64,000 bases of DNA. It comes from Bombus terrestris. Lineage: Eukaryota; Arthropoda; Insecta; Hymenoptera; Apidae. Below the pieces are notes generated by a model. It made no database searches and had not been told where the DNA came from. It saw only the letters and a list, made by a program, of their open reading frames with translations. A program made the position numbers and the translations under genes. Within the stretch, counting starts at the first letter, position 1, and each line of letters starts with the position of its first letter. The DNA is taken from the NCBI RefSeq assembly GCF_910591885.1, contig NC_063271.1, positions 3,217,001 to 3,281,000 of the forward strand, read 5' to 3'. Below, one piece after another: positions 50,530-60,936 of this stretch.

Positions 50530-50543
50530 AACCTAATACGTAC

Positions 50544-51700
50544 AGTTTCATTTTTGTCACCGGTTAACGATCCACCACGACTGTGCCATCAAATATCGTA
50601 TAATTCTATCGACATGTTCTATTGACAAGTCGGAAGCGTGTCGCGGAACCTCTGGCAGAAATTTCCGAGAGTTACACAAAGTAGCGTGCACATTGCTCTC
50701 TTTCTCTGTTCTTCTTTCTTCCGCGTAAAGACGAAAGTAACTAAAAAGTGCGCGTGACGAGTAGCCGGTCGACGAATTAGCGTAGGTGCACTGTAAATGT
50801 ATTAAACGACGGCATCCTGATTACACGGCACATCATGGTTGCAATTAAGCAATTGGCCGCGGTTTCCATTTCGCCGACACCCGGAAGCGCGTGCACGCAC
50901 GTCGCGACGAATTCGCCTGTCGAGAGTGTCGAGACGCCTTGTTTCCAAAGCGGCGAACGATATATCAGCCTGGACATCTGTGAACCGCGACGGTAATTTT
51001 CCTCGTTAATTCGACACTGTTTGAACATCGATCCTCTCGTCGATCGTAAAAGACGAACGTTAAGCTAAGTGGATTGTCAGGATTTGGAACTAGAGAAATT
51101 CATAGTATCGTAATTTAAGTCTCGCGTCCCTTTACTGGTGCATTTGGTGATGGGATTAGGTTTGTGGAAGTTTTAAGTTGTTTGCCCTTTAATGGTGTTT
51201 TTCTCGGAATAAATATTTGGAGCGTAGCATTTTATAAATAGCTTCTACGATTAAAATGGGAAAAATAGTACTAAATGTATCTTCTAGAATCCGGTAGCGA
51301 AAATTTTACTTTGAGATAGTTTGCCAATTATCGGTAGATCGCGGATGTTTGCGTAGATTCGTTTTACGAAGCAGAAGTTTGTAAATTAAAATAAAGATAT
51401 TTAGATATTTCGTATAATTTTTCATATCACACGCGTTCCATATATATTTGCATCCTGAAATTTTCCACGGATGCATAAACGTTCGCGATCTAATTACGCG
51501 TTAAACTTTTACAAACCAGAATGAACAAGTTTCACCGCTAGAATGGAAACCGCAAGTGTGCAAAGTATAACTCAAAGAGCGATTAATACTTTCAGGTGGA
51601 AAAAAACGTGGGGCCATAAGTGGCGTTCGATTGGCATCGGGCAGTCAGTTCAGCGGCGCGAGAGAGACGATAAATCTGTGGGACAAGGATCGATAGGCGT
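50544..51700. other. noncoding
   Basis: No supported gene. The remaining small frames are arginine- or threonine-rich chance ORFs. Confidence 0.45.
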
Positions 51701-51870
51701 GCGATTTCGACGCTTCGAAGAATCGTTCGAGCGTTCGCGTCCCGCTGCTCGCGACACATCGATTAAACGTGATTTCGTCGCTCGTGAACAATCGTTCGAC
51801 CGTTATCGTTACCTGCGACGGATCGATTAAACGCGATTTCGATACTTACGAGAGTCGTTGGAGCGTAACG
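51701..51870. repeat. tandem repeat, 64-68-bp unit, about 2.5 copies
   Basis: Three units start with GYGATTTCG at 51701, 51769 and 51833. The first two share AATCGTTCGA.CGTT and end in ATCGATTAAAC. The third is incomplete (GCGATTTCGATACTTACGAG, then AGTCGTTGGAGCGT). Units are 68 and 64 bp, so not a multiple of three; any encoded repeat (RRFEESFERS / VAREQSFDRY) comes from the DNA repeat, with small deletions. Confidence 0.8.
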
Positions 51871-54800
51871 ATGACGACGAGAAGGAGAAGGTACACGGTC
51901 GTCGCGACGCTTCTCCTCTCTCGAAAGCTCGTCTCGAAAGTTCCGTGAACTGCGTTACGCGAACGGTACTTGGCTAACTGTTCTCCGGACGCGGTTTTCG
52001 AATCCACTTCCGGCAGGACAGTTGGCGTCAAATTGCAGCGACAAATGTCCGCGCGGAATGGACATTAACCCGAAAAGCGGCTCTCCGCTTGCTCTGCTTT
52101 GATGTTCGCGCGGATAATTGTAGTTACCGCCTCGTCAAAAGACTCATTACGTGTCACGGCACTTATTACACCGTAATTATAATACGACCCTGCTCTCTTT
52201 GTATAACCTCCGCGAATATTTGCAGCCTGGCCACCTGTGGTCTTCGATGTAACTGGTCCAGGAATTCCTACTTGTATTGCGCGATACCAACGAAAAACCT
52301 TCTCCAATATCGAGGTTAATTTAACCTGGCCAGGCTTTGTCGGGTTTATTGCTTATTCCCTTGTTCATCGGTGCGGTGTAATTAGGGTTACGATGCTGTA
52401 AATTGATATTTATAGCAATGGGGTGAAAAATCTTCGAAATTGAAAGGCAGAGAATGGAACATGGCAGATATCGATGGCAATAAGCCCTTTCACTTTCTTT
52501 TATTTTATTCTACGTGTAATCTATATTAGCTATATTAACTTTAGGTCGGAATTTAGTGGTGTGATTGTACTTAATTCGATCTAGCTTGATCACAGGTAGA
52601 TACCGGCTAGCAACTTCTTTCAATTTCCTCTATTTTATTCTTCCTATAATGGTGACAGTGGCAACGTTAACTCTGAACAAACAACGCGTCTGTTTCTATT
52701 CATCAAAGTTTAGGGAAAGCTGAGTTTAATACAGCATTATTTCGACTTAGGGATCAGGAAACAGACTTGTTCAAGAGGCAAGCCAACTAACTTGTAGGCG
52801 GCCACTTGGAATATTAGGCCGAGGGAGAGGAATCCGTCGACAACCTGAATAGCTCAATTAGAATAGCTCGTGCTCAACAACCAAAAGACTCCGGTCAGAA
52901 TTTTGGCTTGGCCAAGTTCGGACGTGCTCGCTGTTCCAGACTTCATGTCTGATAGTGAGTCGTGATATGTCATAATCTTATGCTTCAAGAGTCGATACAT
53001 TACGAGGGGAAAGCAAAAAATAAGAAGAGAAGTCCAAAGCAAACCCTAACCTTTCTAGAAACATGTCAAAGTGCCTCCTAAGTCAATAAATCTCTCAGTT
53101 TCAACGTGGTACATTTTTTTCCATGGTCTATCGCCTTACCACCTTCCCGCGCACCCTTCCATCTCACCATCGTGTCTTTCTTTTTGTTCTCTTTCTTTTT
53201 TTTTCTTCAACGATCGTTTCCGCGATCCGTTAAGACGCCGGCTCACCGAGCGATAACGTTTCATCGAGCGGGAAAATCTATCGGTGAGTCATGAGTTTTT
53301 ACGGTACATCGAGGCAGGTGGAGGGAATCCACGATGAAAAGCCGGAAGACGGCGACGTCGTGAGGGGTGGGCAAGGGAACGAAGCGGGGAAAAGGGAGAA
53401 CGGATAATTACCTGGCGTCCAGAGAGAGGTCCAGTAACGGCCGACTCGTCGAAGACGTCGAGCTCGAAAAGGGCTCTAATCCGTTCGCGAAACGAGCGAA
53501 AGATAATTTGGATCGGTCGAATAGGCCACGGATCATATATTATATACGTTTACGGTGGTACGAGCAGCGATCAGTCGCCTGTTTCGTGTACGCCGTTTTA
53601 ATTAATTCACTGCATTTCCTCGATCGATTCGCTCCGTGCCGAGCTAATTACGATTCCGGATAATTTTTAATTAATGGACCGAACCGAGGCGAACGAACTG
53701 ACTAATCAGAGACTTTTCGACAATCGCGATTATTTACGAAAGGTCGTACATTTTTGAACGTCGGTGGCTGATCTTGTTCTACTTTCGGGAATTAGGGTAC
53801 TCGTGAATATGTAGCGAACGGAGTACGCTTACCGTGGGTGAATAAATTCCAGATATCCTATCGAATAGTGTACGGAAGATCGGCACCAAGATAACTACGT
53901 TACAGATCCAGTGCGCTTATCCGAGGGAATTCTACAGGCGGAAAACGGGTTACTAACCTTAACTAATTCAGCATTCCAAAATCGTTCATTCGTAGGTCGA
54001 TAGTTTTTCTAATTAACCTATTCGAACTTTCCAAGAATACCAATTCTCAACCTCAACGTTAAACCTTTCAATTAATTAATATGTATAACATTCTATAATA
54101 AATACAATGGTTCGTAAATATTTGTCGTAGCCGTTGTACGTAAAAACTTTATACGCTTTAACGTGTTTTCCCGTAAACAATAAATAAACTTTTACAATAA
54201 TCATCGATCGTTCCATTCGTTCCACTGTTATTCTCCTTTAGCTTCGTGCTTGTATTCCCATATTCCAGCTCATCTTTAATACTCGATCTACCCACCAAAC
54301 GTAAAGAGAAGACTCTCCCAACGAGAGATATTGTCTGAAAATCGTGGCCACGTGCTGGAATCGTAGAAACGAGCAAAAGTCATACACCATGAAACGCGAC
54401 GAGAGTGTAAGCGTTTCCAACGACCAAGGAGCCAGTTAACCCGCGACCTTTCATCCAGCCTTCTCCTCGCGATGCACGTACGTATCTGCTGCATTCCGTC
54501 GAGGCGATCGCAGGTATCAACGCAGCTTCGAGTCTCATTCGGTCGTTCGGCGTACCAGTTAAGGGGTTAACGACACGAGGCCACTTGCCTCCCCCCGCGA
54601 CATTTGCGAATACAGGCCTGACGTGCAGGTTATGGCATTGTAAGCGAGGGGCACCTGGTGCTAGGCCGTGGTACACCCACGGAATTCGATTAATGTCGGA
54701 GGATCGATCGATCCTCTGGTCGCATAACGTTTAATTAATCCGTACGTGGCCGGCTCGAAAGGAAGGAAGCCGGCTTCGTCTCTCTGTTTATTAGCCCCAG

Positions 54801-56255
54801 CCCAATATGTTGCGTCGATAGAGCTGCCTGCGCTGTTTGTTTATCCCACATCAAAAGGATCCGATACGCCCGCTTAATCGTTGTTTTCTGCCGCGCAACC
54901 GCCGCGTTTCCGCTGCACACGGGGTTGCAGCTTTCCAGGCTTCTTTCCAGATGCCTCTGGCAAATCTAAACGCTCGAAATCGTCGCGAAGGGCGTTGCAA
55001 TACGTACGTACAATGTTTGTGTACGATGGTTTCGGGGTTTCGGGTATTTGTCACGTTCGTGGATCGTCGAATCGTGGATGATCGTTCGGAGCTTAGAAAG
55101 AGCAGCGAAATGAATTCGTGGAAACTGGAGTTTGCTTGTATGCTTCTCGCTTGCTTGTTCTATACGATAGGCAGATTTCTATTTCTATTGTCGGATGAAT
55201 ACTTTCTAAATGGCGCGATCTACTTTGAGCAACGTATCATTTATATTCAAGCGACATGACGCTCGACGTGATAAATTGTACGTTGGAGGTATGCCAAGTT
55301 ACGTGGTTTAACGATAAATTCTATCGATGAAGTCGTTTCGAGGAATCGATAGCGTTTCCAATTTTACGAAACGGGATCTAGGTTGCCTGAAATCCGAAAG
55401 TTTCCAGAACACGAGGATTAAATCGGAAAGGCGACGACGATGGGTCGGACGGATAAGGCGGGTCAGGTCTAATTGCCAGACCCTCGGGATCTAAAACGCA
55501 TGATTTATGGACCCTTCGAGATCCTCTGTAGGATTTGGAGATTCTTGAAAGGAAGGGACGGGCACTTTGAACGCAAACTCCTGATACTCGATTCGAACGG
55601 TTTTCTAGCCGGTCGGATCTCTCTGTCAGATAACGTTGACGACTCGTCACAACGCGACCGGGAGCTGGTGTGTACACAGGACAGGGAAAAGTCGCACGTT
55701 CTACGAAAATCGATCGCGTGCCTCGTCGTCTTCCTCGCACCGTGTAAATATAATTTTAATCTTGACGGAAATTTTCACCAGGGAAGGTACACGACTGAAG
55801 GGGATCGAGATTGAAATCGCGTTCTCCATTTTGGCTGGCCGATTTCCGCGCGTTTACTCCATCAACGCTGGGATTCGACTCCGGTTTCCGGCTTAGAATT
55901 CAATACTAATATTTAACCTGGAAAACGACGATGTACATTTCGAGGTTAGCTTTCGTCCGACCAGAATTCACAAAATGAAGGAAGTTTAATAGGAGGATCC
56001 GTCCCTCTCTTCTTTTTTTTCCTTCCTTGACAGTGGAGTTAAACGATCGTCGAGTAGCAATATAAAATTGAAGAAGAGAGAGTTATCAACGGCAGGCGCG
56101 AATCTTCTCGAGATAGATTAGACAGTGATCGATCTTGGAAGCGAGACGCGTGCAACTTTTTCCTCGCGCTACCGACACCCACTCGCTCATCGATATCCAA
56201 TGATGGAAGATAATTTTTCCTGGTTGTCGCTCACTCTGCGCCGATCGCGATAACG
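51871..56255. other. noncoding
   Basis: No supported gene in 4.4 kb. A poly-T/pyrimidine run at 53170-53210 precedes a donor-like ATCG|GTGAGTC at 53284, but the intervening sequence has no family signal. An 18-bp perfect palindrome (GAGGATCGATCGATCCTC) lies at 54699-54716. The longest frame (54837-55259, 140 codons) is unrecognised. Confidence 0.4.
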
Positions 56256-56261
56256 GTGCTA

Positions 56262-56267
56262 TTTATT
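56262..56267 (-). promoter_or_regulatory. AATAAA polyadenylation signal (candidate)
   Basis: A canonical hexamer on the minus strand about 32 nt beyond the stop codon at 56299. Its position fits a 3' UTR of a very short transcript end. Confidence 0.35.
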
Positions 56268-56298
56268 CCGTTAAATTATCAAAGAATTAATAAACGTC

Positions 56299-56481
56299 TT
56301 ATTCAGGTTTGTATTTTTCAAGGAGAGCAAAAAATTCTCTGGCATCTTTCGGAAAAGATTGATAATTCGTTATCAAAGTCATTGTTTCGTAAATCGTTTT
56401 GACAACTGCATGTTGTTTTCGCCTTATTTCATTCCGCGCACGGACAACCGCAGTCACCAGATTAATTACATGTCTTTCCAT
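56299..56481 (-). CDS. candidate small gene or 3' exon, unknown protein, 60 aa
   Basis: Not recognised. From ATG 56481 the frame encodes 60 residues (MERHVINLVTAVVRARNEIR, then a basic amphipathic segment, ETMTLITNYQSFPKDAREFF, ending LEKYKPE). It looks like two or three amphipathic helices of a soluble protein. Composition and codon use are protein-like. The frame is open further upstream to about 56585 without another ATG; an acceptor-like GACTTTCAG ends near 56514, so it could be a terminal exon starting with HVYRPGINPI. AATAAA lies about 32 nt after the stop. No family could be named; a decayed gene copy is possible. Confidence 0.38.
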   Translation of the reverse strand: MERHVINLVTAVVRARNEIRRKQHAVVKTIYETMTLITNYQSFPKDAREFFALLEKYKPE

Positions 56482-56589
56482 TATGGGATTAATACCCGGT
56501 CTGTACACGTGCTGAAAGTCTGTGTTTGCACACCGATGTTTGCCCCGTTGTGCAATCGATCGATCGCAATATAGAGATGGCGCACGCTA

Positions 56590-59500
56590 TTACTGCTTTA
56601 CATTAATATTTACACGGAACGCGAGATTTCACGGGATTCTGTCGGCTGCAATCTTAATCGCGAAATGTCAATCCTATTCGAATCGTCGTGACGTAACGTG
56701 CAATAAACTTTGAAAGCTCTATTTACAATACGAATGATTGCTTCGTGCCGTATATCACCTTTTTAGAGTTACATACATAAGCACGACGTTACTTATGAAA
56801 TGAATACGACCGATATATAACATTTCCAAGCGGAAGCAGCTAGCGAAGCTTGTTCATGCGCTATATTAATTTCACTCGGTTCTCCGTAATTACCTCTTAT
56901 TTCCAAGACTACGAGCAAAAAAAAAGCTAATTTTTAAATACTCCATTATTAAAGTTATTCAATTACTTAATTCCATTTTCACTCAACTATCTTCACCACT
57001 GGCTATTACTTCAACAATTTTACACGCGATAAACAACTAAAAGTATGTCCAAAAAAAAAAGAAAAAAGAGGCGTAGCATCATCAAGGTTTCGAAAAAGTT
57101 TCGGAATAATTAGCGGCTATTCAATATGCGTATCGAGTTTCTCTATCCAGAGGAAGAAGTTTTATTTGCAATTACCCTCGGTAATTACCCGCTGCTTCTG
57201 GACCACGGTGTATTAAACGTTGCCAGCTGGCGACGAGAAAACGCTGCCTACGCGGTTGCACGTCCTGGATGAGTTCGTTAGGGAACTTTTCATAAGTTTC
57301 TCTCGACCGCGTTCCCGCGTCGCGTGAGACCGAGCCATCGTCACGTTCTCCATTCCTCTTTCCCCCCTTTTCCTATTCCAGGACTCCAATCTTCCACGCA
57401 CTTTTGCGTATCGTACCTTGCCAGAGAGAGGTGTTGGCTCGCACGCGTAATAACGCTCTGCCCCGACAACGGGCTCGAATTAAAATGCGCGTGCACACGT
57501 GCGAACGTATATCCCTTTCACGGTGAGTCACGGCTCCGTACCCAAGTGCGGAAGCGGACAGGGGTGAAGTTGAAGCTACCGGTTACACTTTTCGAGAGTT
57601 TCGAAAGGGGGAAACCACTGACAACGCCGCCTGTGTTAATCATCGATTCGATTACAATGAAACGAGTTTAATTATAGGTGGACAGTTTCTTCCCTGAACG
57701 ATCGAAAGGTGGGAGGGGGAAGTGGGGTTGGAAGGGTCGAAGTCTGAGCTGTGTTAAACTCAAAGATTTGGATTAGCTGAACGTTTCAGTTAAACTTGAG
57801 ACGCTAGATTCGATACTTTTGCCTCAACTATTTTTCTAGAACTCTCTTATACGATACTTTACTGAGTATTGATATTAGTGCATTGTATTTGTAGAAGTAG
57901 ATAATAGTACAACTACGATTTGTTTGAACTTTTATCGAGATATGTATAATTTTGTGTGCTAGACTAGATTGGCCGCGTAGTAGTGACACACGTATGTGAG
58001 TATGAGTGTGTGAAAGTACGTGTGTGCGCGGCGTCTCGAAAAACAGATGAATGTAACTGTTCCGTTGGCAGTGTGGTATGGAAGATGGTGAGACAAAGAA
58101 TGCTGAGACGCGTGCAAATGTATACCGACGAATATCCTGGAAATCGTTTATTAAATAAATCTAAAACTATTTTAACGTGAATTCTAAGTGTAACCTTAGT
58201 GTTCCTTTATTTTTATTTCGGCAATTAAGATCCACAATTCTCAACAACTTAATATAACAATACGAGTTGAATTACATCGACATTGGAGTATAGTTCGCAA
58301 GTTAAGGTATCCTAAATTCGATAAACGCCTCTGGGTTTACGGAAGCTCCTTAACCAAATAGCGCTATACATGGCCCATGTACAGCTCCAATTATGATATT
58401 CCATTATATTCCAAATATAAGCTGTATAGGTAGTATCCAAACAGCTCGATATTTAACCTACTAGCGTTCTAGACCTATGTCACGCTGAACTTGGATACAG
58501 CGAGTCTCGCTGAAACGATGGCCAGAAATAATACTGATTTTAGCTAAATCTGTGTTTGCCCGAGACATCGTGCTGGACAAAGATTACCTCATCTGCACTA
58601 AGTTTAGGCGATACTAAAGCTCGATTGCACTTGGCTTAGTTCCTAACTTTGCTTCTAGCGTGCATTTACGAAGATTCAGGTCGCACACCGCTCCTTTCAA
58701 ACGAAGTTCCCTAAGAAAAATAATTCCAAGCAACCGAAAATCGCGGCCATTAGCCCACAGAGTTACACAGAATACATTAACCCAGGAAAAAACAAACGAT
58801 TCTCGTGATCCATTAACCGCGTCGAAAACGGACTGCAGGCGAACTGGAAACGAGGATAAATAGAATTTTTTCTCGCTTGTCAGCGAGTCACGAGAGGACG
58901 GGCAATTAATTGGTCGACCAAGCGGAATGCGTGACCGAGGTGGCGATGAAGAATGCGAATCCAAAGGCACGCGAGGAATGTTGTGCGTGTAGAAGCGTCC
59001 GAAGGAATTGGAAGGTTGGCCGTGGAAAAGTTTTCGCTGGAAATTGGATTAGAAGGCGAAAAAGAAACGGGGTCCTTGACGAAGAAGCATCGAAAGAAGA
59101 GGAAGAGAATAGAGATTCCGGAGGAGGCAATTTCCTTCCGGTTTTATAACGCGTCGACGTGAAACAATATGCGTCAGGCGAAACTGCCTGATGCTGCCGC
59201 TTCTGAATCGTATTATTCGAGGGACAAGCCACCGAAAAACGTCGCGTTCGTTCGCGATTCCGTTGCGAGCCACGAACTGAAAACGTCTTCATTTTAAAGT
59301 CAGATTTCCGGCGACCCCGGAAGCCACCGGCTGTCACTTGTTCCTAGCAACTTCTTCCCTTGTAACTGACACGTTTTTACAGGCTCGCGCTGCTACATTT
59401 TGCATAGAAAGGAAAAAGAAGTCTTCTCGTCTTGTTCCACGAATACTCGTTGCTCGATACTTGTTCCAAAGAAAGCTCGATGCAACACAGCAGCCTCGTA

Positions 59501-60120
59501 AAACGATCGTAAGTAAGAAATTGCTACGAAACGTTTCCTCTTGCAGTCCTACTTATCCAGGAATTACGTAGTCAGCCTCTGAGTAGCGCGTCTTTTCCTA
59601 CAGTTAAACGCGTTCTTTGATCCGGTCGGGAAACGGAGGGAGGATTATTTAATTTCTACAGCCAAGGTCGAAGCTAGAGAGAAGAAAAATAAGAGAAAAT
59701 GTACATGGAGTAGCTCGATGAAAAAGAGAGCGGGCCTTTCTCCGCTAAAAGATACAAATTCGCAAAACAAGATTTAGCCAGGAAGATATCGGTGAAAGGG
59801 CCGAATGAAATATCGCTGCGCTTAGGTCTGATTCGGTGCTAGTGCCTTGGCTCCGGTGTCGAGTCTTTTCATTTTCAAAATCGAATTACCGGCAAGCCGA
59901 GGAGAAAAAGGCACGCCTTACTTATCCTCGGTGTAAAGAGGGAAATACTTTAATCGTGGCCGGGACAAGGCGCGCTGCTCTAAGCATTATTGTTCCGTGA
60001 TTCGTTTCGCTGTCTTCCTCTTCCGTCCACGGGCAGGGCAATCGGAACGGACACGGCGCCTGGCAGAGGTTGGTCCCTTTCCGTCGCTCTAACTTAACTC
60101 ATTTATCCCGACCCTCTTCC
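56590..60120. other. noncoding
   Basis: No supported gene. An A-rich run lies at 57051-57067. CpG-rich frames at 58.6-59.6 kb are arginine/serine-rich and overlap on both strands. AT-rich sequence at 57750-58600 has no recognisable element. Confidence 0.45.
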
Positions 60121-60124
60121 TCGA

Positions 60125-60480
60125 TGTACTGCCAGGCACAAGCGCGCCCCTCTTTTCTTTCTTCTTTTCCCTCTTCCTCTCTGGAGAAACCTTTTTACCT
60201 CTTCCCTCCTTCCCGTAGCCACACTTTCATTTCGTTTTTCCTCCCATCTCCGTGTCTTCCTTTCTTCGTATCGTCTCGTTTAGTTTCGTCTATCTGTGGA
60301 CTTTTCATTTTTGCGTCGTTCGCTCCTCTCTTCTTTCCCCGTTTACGACACCTTATTCGTCTGTTAATGTCTGGTTACTTTTTACTGGTCACGCTTTTTA
60401 CGACGAAGAATTATTTCCCCTCGTCTCGTTCCTTGTTTCCTCGTTATCCCTACCTTCTTTTTACGTTTTACCAACGTTTT
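60125..60480. repeat. long pyrimidine-biased tract
   Basis: About 350 bp with strong T+C bias on the plus strand (TCTTTCTTCTTTTCCCTCTT-like). It produces long S/F/L-rich open frames (60070-60516, 60252-60707), which look hydrophobic only because of this bias. Confidence 0.7.
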
Positions 60481-60710
60481 CAGAGTATGTTCCTCTTATG
60501 GTTAATGGAACGTTAACAGGACGCGCTTTTATACGAACTGTTGTCATAGTTTTCAGATCAACGTACGATCACTTGCTGAAGTGGATCCTACATATTAAGA
60601 GACACCACGTATACATGTTCGAAATTCGATTTAACAGAAAGCAATTCCGGCACCAAATTTACACGCCAAACAACTCAATGGGCCATTGTGCGTGGCTAGA
60701 ACCGTAACAA

Positions 60711-60789
60711 AAAACGAAGCACAAGAAGAAAGAGAAAAGGAAACGAAGAAAAGGTGAGGAGGAGCAGGAGGAGGAGGAGAAAAGAAAAT
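60711..60789. repeat. purine tract with (GGA)n
   Basis: Almost only A and G on the plus strand, including AGGAGGAGCAGGAGGAGGAG (60756-60780). It is complementary in character to the pyrimidine tract 230 bp upstream, so the two could pair imperfectly in single-stranded nucleic acid. Confidence 0.75.
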
Positions 60790-60936
60790 CATTCGTCTCC
60801 CCTCAAAGTTCTCTTTCACCGACTTCCCTCTTCCTCGTTCCTCCGTCCCGTCTGGGACGGTAGACGACGAGGGCCGACCTTCAATTTCCGGCGAGCGAGC
60901 TCGCTCTGCACGATACACGCAGCACGAGTTGCCTAA

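Noticed and set aside
52854..53042. Minus-strand 62-codon ORF with a hydrophobic N-terminus
   Set aside because: No good acceptor, donor or AATAAA, and no family resemblance. The frame is short enough to be chance.
53212..53283. Possible exon between a long pyrimidine tract and a GTGAGTC donor on the plus strand
   Set aside because: The AG choice is ambiguous and the encoded 15-20 residues show no conserved pattern. Only RNA evidence could decide.
53412..53536. Minus-strand ATG exon (41 codons) ending at a GTAATT donor
   Set aside because: The frame is open and the donor plausible, but the donor is weak, the peptide is S/R/L-rich and nothing upstream or downstream supports a gene.
54699..54716. 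18-bp perfect palindrome built on GATCGATCGATC
   Set aside because: ATCGAT-type words are very common across this window, so a palindrome of this length is not remarkable.
60070..60707. Two long overlapping S/F/L-rich ORFs resembling membrane proteins
   Set aside because: Explained by the strong T+C bias of the strand; both frames look hydrophobic for the same reason.
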